Source: Candidatus Atribacteria bacterium (GTDB lineage: Bacteria > Atribacterota > Atribacteria > Atribacterales > Atribacteraceae). Taken from it: DNA of 12,847 bases. The stretch covers positions 1 to 12,847 of the forward strand of contig JAGPGC010000020.1 in assembly GCA_018056205.1 (NCBI GenBank), written 5' to 3'. Below are positions 5,870 to 12,018 of the stretch, piece after piece (the stretch's first letter is position 1; each line of letters opens with the position of its first letter). The notes under the pieces are model-generated. The model was given only the letters and a program-made list of their open reading frames with translations. It ran no database searches and was not told the origin of the DNA. The position numbers and the translations under genes were made by a program.

Positions 5870-6541
5870 ATGAACCAAAACCGTGAACAGTGGGTGAAGG
5901 AGGTTTTCCGTCAAACAGTTATTAAAACAGTTGAAAAAGGAGAAGAATTGAAGGATAAAATTCAAAATTTAACTGAAGAAATTATAAATTCAGAAATCAA
6001 AAACATTGGTTTTTCCCGAGAAAAAATGAAAACCTTAACTCAAAATGCCATGGAAGGAATTCTTGAAGGAACAAAAGAAACTCGAGAAAAAGCTGAAGAA
6101 TTGACTCAAAAAGCCGTCGATGGAATGATAGAAGCCATCAGGAACATCCCAGGTATTAGTAAAACCAAAACCCGAGAATATCTCAAACAAGCTGTATCAA
6201 GTATTAAGGCTACTATTAATAATGCTGGGGATCGAATTTTGGATTCAGTACATAATACTCTTGAAAATATTTTCGAACTTAAACAGAAAGCCCGAGTTAC
6301 TTTTAAGTGTACAGCACCAGCTGCTTCTCAGGTTTATTTAGTAGGATCCTTTAATGATTGGAACCCCACTGCTACACCACTTAAAAAAACCCTTAAAGGA
6401 CATTGGAGCGTCACCCTCACTCTACCTCAAGGAAGGTATGAATATCGCTATTTAATTGATAATCAATGGTTTACTGACCCGAATACCCCTCATGTTTTTA
6501 ACGAGTTTGGTTCGGAAAATTCGGTTCTCATCGTAGAATAA
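5870..6541 (+). CDS. Helical-repeat protein with C-terminal glycogen-binding CBM48 domain
   Basis: A 223-residue two-part protein. Residues 1-140 are highly charged, free of membrane segments and predicted helical. A 22-residue period is visible: LTQNAMEGILE (56-66) matches LTQKAVDGMIE (78-88), as in amphipathic apolipoprotein- or phasin-like helices. Residues 141-223 form an E-set/CBM48 domain of the AMPK-beta or isoamylase N-terminal type, with YLVGSFNDWNP (156-166), GHWS (177-180) and GRYEYRYLIDNQW (188-200); W164 and W179 are the likely glucan-contacting aromatics. No signal peptide, so it should act in the cytosol. The start has GGGAGG close upstream. It converges on the PPi-phosphofructokinase gene over a shared terminator. 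The CBM48 call is strong. A role on glycogen granules is inference, and no catalytic domain is present. Confidence 0.85.
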   Translation: MNQNREQWVKEVFRQTVIKTVEKGEELKDKIQNLTEEIINSEIKNIGFSREKMKTLTQNAMEGILEGTKETREKAEELTQKAVDGMIEAIRNIPGISKTKTREYLKQAVSSIKATINNAGDRILDSVHNTLENIFELKQKARVTFKCTAPAASQVYLVGSFNDWNPTATPLKKTLKGHWSVTLTLPQGRYEYRYLIDNQWFTDPNTPHVFNEFGSENSVLIVE

Positions 6542-6570
6542 TAACAAGTCATTTTCTTAAAAAATTTTTA

Positions 6571-6628
6571 TTTTCCCATCTACCACTCTTTTCTTAAAAA
6601 ATTAGCCGGAGAGTTGGTAGATGGAAAA
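6571..6628. terminator. Bidirectional terminator between convergent genes
   Basis: A perfect 10-bp stem CCATCTACCA (6576-6585) pairs with TGGTAGATGG (6615-6624). It is extended by CTCT/AGAG across a one-base bulge and by TTTT/AAAA at the base. T-rich runs follow on both strands. It lies between the stop codons of the CBM48 gene and the phosphofructokinase gene. Confidence 0.75.
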
Positions 6629-6632
6629 TAAT

Positions 6633-7928
6633 TTATATTTTTGGTATATTTGCAAAATTCTTTTTGAAGGTATTTTCATCCATCTTAGCAATACTGGAAA
6701 GTTTGGATAGTAAAGTAGGATCATTTAATTCGTTTGGTTCAAGCAAGGTCATAAAAGCTCTGGCTACCTTGTAGTTATAAGAATAAGTATTCACTAAACG
6801 GATAGTTTTCTTGCCACTATCAGGATCCATAATTTGATGGAAAGGAATCGGGTTGAGGTTTCCTTCCAATATACTGATCATAGCCCCAGCTTCTTTAAAG
6901 TCAGCTTTATAATCGTCACCGAGTAGAAAATCCACCGCTCCGTATCCTAACTCACGAGTATATTCAATATCAAAAGAAATAGGATCAGCACACCTTAGTT
7001 CATATCCGATATCTTTGGTTACTATGGTAATTTTCTGATCTCTTTCTGCACATCGGTTTTCTATTTCTCGCTTCAAAAGATCTCCTAATGGAACTTCAGC
7101 CAATCGGGGATGACCATGAGGATCTTTAGGTATAGGCCTTCCTAAAACTTTTTCTAACTGTTCAAAATCACCAAATTTATAAGTTACTCCTTCGGCGATA
7201 ACAGCAATTCCCCAATCCATACCCTGAAGTTTTCTTTTAAGCATTGACCCTTCAATGATATCGCAAACATCCTTTAAGGTGGTTTTTCCATCACCAAACT
7301 GTTCCGGAATGATGGTTAAAGTTGCTCCTGCTGCAATTCCCATACCTAAAGCCAAATGTCCGGCACTTCGCCCCATTGCAACCACAAAATACCATCGACC
7401 AGTTGTTCGGGCATCCTCTAATAAATTTTTTAAAAGGTCAGTCCCTAATTCCCGTGCGGTTTGAAAACCAAAAGTTGGCATATCACCGGGTAATGGCAAA
7501 TCATTATCAATAGTTTTGGGGACATGGGCAACATAAAAATTTTTTATTTCTTTGGATATAATACTAGCACTAAATGCAGTATCATCTCCTCCAGTTGTCA
7601 CCAGGTAACCGATATTCATCATCTCCATAGCTTTCTTGACATTAGTTACTTTTTCAGTGTCGATTTTCCCATTCTTTACCAGGCTATCTCGAGCAGTTCC
7701 TAAGATCGATCCACCCTTAAAATGAATTCCATTAACAACTTTTCGGTCCAAGTCAATGGTATGAAATTTTGGATCAAAAGAAGCTGAAGAAATCCACTTA
7801 AATCCATTATAGATACCTACTACTTCATAACCTCTTTGGATTGATTCAAGTGTTACTGAAGATATGACACTATTTAAACCTGGTGCTGGTCCACCACCCA
7901 CCAGAATGGCTACTTTCTTTTCTCCCAT
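6633..7928 (-). CDS. pfp: Pyrophosphate-type 6-phosphofructokinase
   Basis: Phosphorylates fructose 6-phosphate to fructose 1,6-bisphosphate in the cytosol, reversibly if pyrophosphate-driven. The 431-residue protein opens with the PFK phosphate loop GGGPAPGLN (11-19). The two donor-determining positions are both of the PPi type: the second aspartate in GGDD (113-116), where ATP enzymes have glycine, and lysine in PKTIDNDL (137-144), where ATP enzymes have glycine. MGRSAGHLALGMG (185-197) and IIPEQ follow. Length and wording resemble the Thermotoga PPi-PFK. I chose the ATG at 7926-7928, with AAGGAGG 12 bases upstream, over a TTG at 7952 that overlaps that site. It stands as a single-gene unit. 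Confidence 0.92.
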   Translation of the reverse strand: MGEKKVAILVGGGPAPGLNSVISSVTLESIQRGYEVVGIYNGFKWISSASFDPKFHTIDLDRKVVNGIHFKGGSILGTARDSLVKNGKIDTEKVTNVKKAMEMMNIGYLVTTGGDDTAFSASIISKEIKNFYVAHVPKTIDNDLPLPGDMPTFGFQTARELGTDLLKNLLEDARTTGRWYFVVAMGRSAGHLALGMGIAAGATLTIIPEQFGDGKTTLKDVCDIIEGSMLKRKLQGMDWGIAVIAEGVTYKFGDFEQLEKVLGRPIPKDPHGHPRLAEVPLGDLLKREIENRCAERDQKITIVTKDIGYELRCADPISFDIEYTRELGYGAVDFLLGDDYKADFKEAGAMISILEGNLNPIPFHQIMDPDSGKKTIRLVNTYSYNYKVARAFMTLLEPNELNDPTLLSKLSSIAKMDENTFKKNFANIPKI

Positions 7929-7940
7929 AATGAAGTTATA

Positions 7941-7947
7941 CCTCCTT
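7941..7947 (-). promoter_or_regulatory. Ribosome binding site deciding the phosphofructokinase start
   Basis: AAGGAGG on the minus strand, 12 bases before ATG at 7926-7928. The longer frame from 7952 would start inside this site, so it is rejected. Confidence 0.7.
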
Positions 7948-8047
7948 CTCAATCACTCCCATTAATTAGAGTTGATTTGTACATTAATAAGTGGACTTTC
8001 AAATTTTAACAGAAATTCATCTATAAAGACGAGACTATCAAAAAGCT

Positions 8048-8077
8048 GCAGGAGAGATTGAAAATAATCTCTCCTGC
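8048..8077 (-). terminator. Terminator of htrA
   Basis: A perfect 12-bp stem GCAGGAGAGATT (8048-8059) with AATCTCTCCTGC (8066-8077) and a 6-base loop. On the minus strand it is followed by AGCTTTTTGA. It lies 17 bases past the htrA stop codon. Confidence 0.85.
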
Positions 8078-8094
8078 AAATCACAATCAATTTC

Positions 8095-9498
8095 CTATTT
8101 TTTCTCAACAGCCTTAACTGGAACAAACAATGTTCGACCAGCACGGCTAATTAGAAGAATAGTCGTATCGCCAGGTTCAACTTTTGCTAAAATATTATTA
8201 AATTCTGCTACTGAAGAAACATCCACTCGATTTATTTGAAGGATTACATCACCAGCTCTCAGCCCGGCATTGTCAGCTGGACCACCAGGTGTTACTGATA
8301 CAATAACTATTCCTTTGCTTTCCGAGAACCCAAATTTCTGTTGTAGATCTGCACTAATTTCACTTACTTCCATACCCAATTCAACTTTTTGAGGAGTCAC
8401 TTCTACTGAAGGTACAAAAGTTGATTCATCTTTCAACTCTTCTAACTGTACTTCTAAAGTCTTCTTTTCACCATTTCTCCAAATTTGAATTTTCGCTAAA
8501 TCACCTGGCTTCAACGATCGAATTGTATTTTGAAGATGTTTGGTATCTGAAATTTCTTGATCATTGACTGAAAGAATGATATCTCCACGTTGGAAGTTTG
8601 CTTTAGCTGCTGGGCTATCCTCAATGACATCAGCTACTAATGCTCCTTTAGTTCCCTCGTACCCAAATTGTTTTCCAATTTCTGGAGTAATGTTTTGAAT
8701 ATAAACACCCAACCAGGCACGAACGACTCTTCCTTTTTCGATTAATTGGTCAAGAATTGACTTAGCCATATTAATCGGAATCGCAAATCCTATTCCCTGG
8801 GCAAAAGGAATAATAGCGGTATTAATGCCGATTACTTCACCATCCAAATTCAGGAGCGGTCCGCCGCTATTCCCCGGATTAATAGCAGCATCCGTCTGGA
8901 GAAAGTTTTCATATTCCTGACCAGAATCTCCCGATGGAACTGGACGTCCTTTGGCACTCAACAGTCCCATAGTTACCGTATGAGAAAGACCATAGGGATT
9001 CCCAATTGCTATTACAAATTCACCTACTCGAGCAGCATCGGAATCACCAAGAGGTAGAGTAGGAAGGTTTTCCTCTTCTACTTTAACTATGGCAATATCT
9101 GTTAAAGGATCGGCACCAACAACTTTACCGTTAAATTCTCTTCCGTCTAATAAAGTTACCTTTATTTCATCAGCACCTTCAACTACATGGTTGTTGGTGA
9201 TGATATACCCATCTTCGCGGAAAATAAAACCGGTACCAATACCTTTTTGAGGTATTTCACGCTGAAACTGTTCTGGTAACTGATCAAAAAAGGGAGCAAA
9301 GGGCGCAAAGGGAGAAGTAATTGTGGTGATTTTTGAAATATTAACATTGACCACAGCTTGGCTCGCTTTATCAACGATATTAGGAATAATTTCATTTATT
9401 TCTGGAAGGACTGTTGTAGCCCAGGAAAAGCTTGTTAAAATGAAGAAAACCAATACTGATAACAAAAACCCATATTTTACTTTAGTATTCTTAAGCAT
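8095..9498 (-). CDS. htrA: HtrA/DegP-type periplasmic serine protease with two PDZ domains
   Basis: A 467-residue envelope protease/chaperone of the S1C family that degrades or refolds damaged exported proteins. An N-terminal signal peptide (hydrophobic 10-24) probably ends at SWA-TT after residue 27, though it could stay as an anchor. The trypsin-like domain has the full triad: H104 in TNNHVVEG, D134 in DPLTDIAIVKV and S211 in GNSGGPL. An extended FAPFAPFF segment (64-71) resembles the LA loop. PDZ1 covers about 262-355 and PDZ2 about 375-463. Two PDZ domains fit DegP/DegQ rather than DegS. The start has GGAGG ten bases upstream. It is transcribed alone, with its own terminator and a candidate promoter. 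Confidence 0.95.
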   Translation of the reverse strand: MLKNTKVKYGFLLSVLVFFILTSFSWATTVLPEINEIIPNIVDKASQAVVNVNISKITTITSPFAPFAPFFDQLPEQFQREIPQKGIGTGFIFREDGYIITNNHVVEGADEIKVTLLDGREFNGKVVGADPLTDIAIVKVEEENLPTLPLGDSDAARVGEFVIAIGNPYGLSHTVTMGLLSAKGRPVPSGDSGQEYENFLQTDAAINPGNSGGPLLNLDGEVIGINTAIIPFAQGIGFAIPINMAKSILDQLIEKGRVVRAWLGVYIQNITPEIGKQFGYEGTKGALVADVIEDSPAAKANFQRGDIILSVNDQEISDTKHLQNTIRSLKPGDLAKIQIWRNGEKKTLEVQLEELKDESTFVPSVEVTPQKVELGMEVSEISADLQQKFGFSESKGIVIVSVTPGGPADNAGLRAGDVILQINRVDVSSVAEFNNILAKVEPGDTTILLISRAGRTLFVPVKAVEKK

Positions 9499-9614
9499 CT
9501 TATTTCAACCTCCAATTTAATTTTTTACCATTTATATATTTTTGTCTTTTATTTAGTTCATCGAGTTCCATAGATTTTATTTATTTTTTATTACTATTTA
9601 AAAAACCCAATATG

Positions 9615-9642
9615 ATTATAAATGATTCCCAATTTGATTCAA
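9615..9642 (-). promoter_or_regulatory. Candidate htrA promoter
   Basis: On the minus strand TTGAAT (9637-9642) and TATAAT (9615-9620) are 16 bases apart. The predicted leader to the ATG would be about 110 bases. Confidence 0.5.
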
Positions 9643-9705
9643 AGACCCTTAGGCTAATTTCGTGGCACCAGATGAAGATGAAAATCCAATTATTGATGAA
9701 TATAG

Positions 9706-9739
9706 GATGGGCGAACACTTAGGTTCGCCCCTACGGTTT
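9706..9739 (+). repeat. GGGCGAAC hairpin element, copy A
   Basis: The stem GGGCGAAC (9709-9716) pairs with GTTCGCCC (9723-9730) around a 6-base loop. All 34 bases recur at 9838-9871 with one change. It is enclosed by an 11-bp inverted repeat ATTGATGAATA (9692-9702) with TATTCATCAAT (9759-9769). Confidence 0.8.
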
Positions 9740-9777
9740 CCTCGCTTTGAATTTGATTTATTCATCAATTTTACATT

Positions 9778-9806
9778 GGTAGGGGTAGACCTATGTGTCT
9801 ACCCAA
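9778..9806 (-). repeat. GGGTAGAC hairpin element, inverted and covarying copy
   Basis: The stem GGGTAGAC (9783-9790) pairs with GTCTACCC (9797-9804) around a 6-base loop. Read on the opposite strand it has the same frame as copies A and B. Three stem positions have changed together with their partners, so pairing is kept. Confidence 0.75.
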
Positions 9807-9837
9807 TTTAATGCCCCCTTTCACCCGCTCGGCGTTT

Positions 9838-9871
9838 GATGGGCGAACACTTAGATTCGCCCCTACGGTTT
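9838..9871 (+). repeat. GGGCGAAC hairpin element, copy B
   Basis: A 34-base copy of 9706-9739 with a single G-to-A change. The change costs one closing pair and leaves a 7-bp stem GGGCGAA with TTCGCCC (9856-9862). It runs directly into the heptad array through the palindrome ACGGTTTACCGT (9865-9876). Confidence 0.8.
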
Positions 9872-9877
9872 ACCGTC

Positions 9878-9956
9878 TCCTGACTCTCGACTATCGACTC
9901 TCGACTATTTTTTGTCGACTCTCGACTAATAACTCACTCATTACTGATTACTCATC
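9878..9956 (-). repeat. Long heptad repeat array, about eleven units
   Basis: Read on the minus strand, units such as GTCGAGA, GTCGATA, GTCGACA and GTTATTA follow each other in unbroken 7-base phase. GTCGAGA occurs three times. One unit is replaced by a run of A. Toward 9956 the units become TGAGTAA-like. The palindromes ACGGTTTACCGT (9865-9876) and AACCGTTACGGTT (9957-9969) border the array. Confidence 0.75.
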
Positions 9957-10074
9957 AACCGTTACGGTTTTTTCAGGACAAATTATCAAAAAAGTTTTTT
10001 ATTTTGGAATATAAATAAAGAAAAAAGACTTATAATTTTCATATATCACCTATTCAATATAAGGAGGTTTTTTT

Positions 10075-10200
10075 ATGCCTAAAGTTGAAAAAGTTGGCCA
10101 AGTTTTTGAATGTAAAATTTGTGGAAACACGGTTGAAGTAAAGAAAGTTGGTGGTGGAGAATTAGTATGTTGCGGTCAACCCATGGTATTGGTTAAATAA
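10075..10200 (+). CDS. Desulforedoxin (small FeS4 rubredoxin-like protein)
   Basis: A 41-residue protein that matches desulforedoxin, or the N-terminal domain of desulfoferrodoxin (superoxide reductase). The four iron ligands are C13 and C16 in CKICG, and the adjacent pair C33 and C34 in VCCGQPM. The gap between the cysteine pairs, the GGGEL turn before the CC pair and the length all fit the family. A single Fe(III) in a dimeric protein would serve electron transfer, typical of anaerobes facing oxygen or superoxide. The superoxide reductase domain itself is absent, and the frame ends right after the domain, so it is a free-standing version and not a truncation. AAGGAGG lies seven bases before the ATG. 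A strong terminator follows. Confidence 0.9.
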   Translation: MPKVEKVGQVFECKICGNTVEVKKVGGGELVCCGQPMVLVK

Positions 10201-10208
10201 GAATCATA

Positions 10209-10250
10209 ATAATCCAGTAGCGGGTGAAGTAAACACCACTGCTGGATTAT
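10209..10250. terminator. Terminator between desulforedoxin and the zinc-ribbon gene
   Basis: ATAATCCAGTAG (10209-10220) pairs with CTGCTGGATTAT (10239-10250), with one G-U pair. The inner GGTG/CACC extends the stem, and TTT follows. It serves the plus-strand gene and probably also the convergent gene. Confidence 0.8.
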
Positions 10251-10253
10251 TTT

Positions 10254-10436
10254 CTAAAGTTTTTCCGGCTGACAAAGGCTTTCAGCCCGATATGCAGCTC
10301 GTCCACATTTTCTACATATATATTGAGGATTTATTACTAATTTTTTAAACTCATCAAAATTTTGATTCATATAACCGTTGTATTGAAGGTGACAAAGATG
10401 TTTTTCATGACCAGGATGTGGCATATCTTCCACCAT
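10254..10436 (-). CDS. Small zinc-ribbon protein, uncharacterised
   Basis: A 60-residue protein with HPGHEKHLCHL near the N-terminus (H7, H10, H13, C15, H16) and CRKCGRAA with a later LCQPE (C41, C44, C55). The CxxCGR...LC pattern is familiar from short conserved proteins of anaerobic bacteria with no assigned function. At least one metal site, probably zinc, is likely. A start with GGAGGA nearby and a good upstream promoter candidate argue that it is real despite its size. It converges on desulforedoxin and they share a terminator region. I cannot name a function; a link to redox stress would rest on position alone. Confidence 0.75.
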   Translation of the reverse strand: MVEDMPHPGHEKHLCHLQYNGYMNQNFDEFKKLVINPQYICRKCGRAAYRAESLCQPEKL

Positions 10437-10488
10437 TAAGTTAGCTCCTCCTTCGCTATCTTTTTATATGTATTTTAAAACATAATTT

Positions 10489-10516
10489 ATTATACCTTTG
10501 ATTACTTTGAGTACAA
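10489..10516 (-). promoter_or_regulatory. Candidate promoter of the zinc-ribbon gene
   Basis: On the minus strand a perfect TATAAT (10489-10494) lies 16 bases after TTGTAC (10511-10516). The start codon is about 55 bases downstream. Confidence 0.5.
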
Positions 10517-10698
10517 GTTATTTTCTTAAATTATCGATTAAAAACCTGGATTATAAATCTTAAATATTTTTTAATAAACTCCCCATTAATAAAATCTAAT
10601 TACTTGATATAATCTTAAGAAATAATAAATTGGTTATTTCAATTGTATTGCCAAACCAGCTTAAAAGAAAAATTTAAAGTAAGAACTGGTAGGGAAGG

Positions 10699-11814
10699 AT
10701 GAGTTTACCGGCGGATACTTTTTTATGGAAGATAGGGGAAAAGTGGCTTTCTCCCTTAATAAATAAATTTTATCACCTCGAGTTTTCGGGAGAAATCCCC
10801 AAGCCACCCTTTCTTCTCATCTGTAATCATGTAAGCCCCCTCGATCCTTTTCTTATAGCTCCATATATAGATGTTCCCATTTCTTGGGTTATTGCCCAAA
10901 TCTCCTTTCAAAATCCCATCGAGCGTTTCTTTCTCAAAAAAATAGGAGCAATTCAAAAGTTCAAATCCCGACCTGATCCAACCATGCTTTATTCCATTTT
11001 TAATATTTTAAATAAAGGTGGAGGTGTTGGTCTTTTCCCCGAAGGGACCATTACCTGGACTGGTGATTTTCAGGATCACCTTGTCTCTCTAAAAAGCATG
11101 AATAAACTCATTTTCTCACTCAACGTTCCTATTGTTGCTACTCGTATTCAGGGAGCCTGGTTATCACATCCCGTATGGGCAGATCATGGAAGGAAACCAA
11201 AAATATTCGTAAATTTTAAAACCTTTTCAGATTATTCAGCTATGGATTTTATTCACCATTCAGAATGGGAATGGCAAAAAAAACGCCTTATCCCTTATCC
11301 CGGGAAAAGAAAAGCTCAAGGGATTGAACGAGTATTGTGGATTTGTCCTCATTGTTTAAGTTTTAGAACTCTTTCTAGCGAAAGAGAGGATGTGGTTTGC
11401 TCATTTTGCCTAAATCGCTGGACAATTGATGATTATGGTTTTATTGGAGGGAGGACATTACCCGATTTATTTAATCAACAGATTGAGGTTTTTTCTAAAA
11501 AGATTAATGGTCTACCAAAGGTTTCTTTCCCTCCGGCAAAAATATCCCTACGAAATGATCGAACTACCGGTCTAATAAAAACCTTAAGGCAAAGATTAAT
11601 CCTGCAGAATGATACCCTTCACATTGATAACATACCAATGAATATTTCAAAAATTAAAGGAATCAATACTCATTTTCGAGATATCCTCGAATTTCGTTAT
11701 GAAGACAACCTGGTTCGAATAAAAAGCAAATACACATCTTTCCTGCTTTATAATTGGATAGTAATGAGAAAAAAAATACTTCATGAGCTATCAACTGAAG
11801 AAACTGGTGCTTAA
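10699..11814 (+). CDS. PlsC-type acyltransferase with C-terminal zinc ribbon
   Basis: A 371-residue protein. Residues about 30-200 form an acyltransferase domain of the PlsC (1-acyl-glycerol-3-phosphate acyltransferase) family, with the catalytic NHVSPLD (43-49; H44 and D49) and the substrate-binding FPEGT (113-117). Beyond it lies a zinc ribbon, CPHC (216-219) and CSFC (234-237). A C-terminal region (about 270-371) alternates hydrophobic and charged residues, as in a beta-rich PH-like domain. Usual PlsC proteins are 200-260 residues, so the last 150 residues are an addition. No membrane segment is obvious; attachment through the acyltransferase domain is usual for the family. Substrate is uncertain: lysophosphatidate is the default, but ornithine lipids or other acceptors are possible. 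The start has AGGGAAGG next to the ATG. A TATAAT-like box lies near 10605. Confidence 0.85.
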   Translation: MSLPADTFLWKIGEKWLSPLINKFYHLEFSGEIPKPPFLLICNHVSPLDPFLIAPYIDVPISWVIAQISFQNPIERFFLKKIGAIQKFKSRPDPTMLYSIFNILNKGGGVGLFPEGTITWTGDFQDHLVSLKSMNKLIFSLNVPIVATRIQGAWLSHPVWADHGRKPKIFVNFKTFSDYSAMDFIHHSEWEWQKKRLIPYPGKRKAQGIERVLWICPHCLSFRTLSSEREDVVCSFCLNRWTIDDYGFIGGRTLPDLFNQQIEVFSKKINGLPKVSFPPAKISLRNDRTTGLIKTLRQRLILQNDTLHIDNIPMNISKIKGINTHFRDILEFRYEDNLVRIKSKYTSFLLYNWIVMRKKILHELSTEETGA

Positions 11815-11866
11815 AAAAGATATATTATATTAAGGATTCATCTTGAGAATGAGGAGGAAAAACAAC

Positions 11867-11986
11867 TCAATTTATAACATCTCTTTTCCATACATCCCAG
11901 CTCTCTTTTCCGTAAGGTGCTGAGCTGATTATTAAGTTCGAAGCATTTCCAACACCGTAAATTCTCCTTGAGTCGTCTTCATCAAT
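11867..11986 (-). pseudogene. Possible relic of an unrecognised gene
   Basis: A 39-codon open stretch on the minus strand runs between two stop codons and lacks a usable start. It reads like protein, including IYGVGNASNLIISSAPYGK and KESWDVWKRDVIN. Just upstream, the neighbouring frame, in phase with the secreted-protein gene after its stop, also looks coding (HHLVLTGDELMK). A single frameshift near 11985 would join them. I do not recognise the family. It could be a decayed gene or a repeat element carried across the genome. Confidence 0.35.
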
Positions 11987-12018
11987 TCATCCCCAGTTAA
12001 AACAAGGTGATGAAAAAT

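Larger units (their letters stand above)
9499..10074. other. Divergent intergenic region with promoter and repeat island
   Basis: No gene is supported. The left part (9499-9660) holds the htrA leader and candidate promoter. Positions 9700-9970 are a repeat island of three hairpins and a long heptad array. Positions 9971-10074 are the AT-rich leader of the desulforedoxin gene; TATAAT at 10031-10036 is a possible -10, without a well-spaced -35. An open frame from 9793 to 10014 consists of repeat sequence and is not a gene. Confidence 0.65.

Noticed and set aside
9660..9705. Short protein-like frame beginning with a GTG (APDEDENPIIDEY)
   Set aside because: About 15 codons, no binding site, and it runs straight into the hairpin repeat.
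9878..9956. CRISPR-like array
   Set aside because: Units are 7 bases, contiguous, with no spacers and no cas genes nearby.
9793..10014. Plus-strand open frame of 73 codons
   Set aside because: It is made of the hairpin copies and the heptad array, giving a repetitive peptide.
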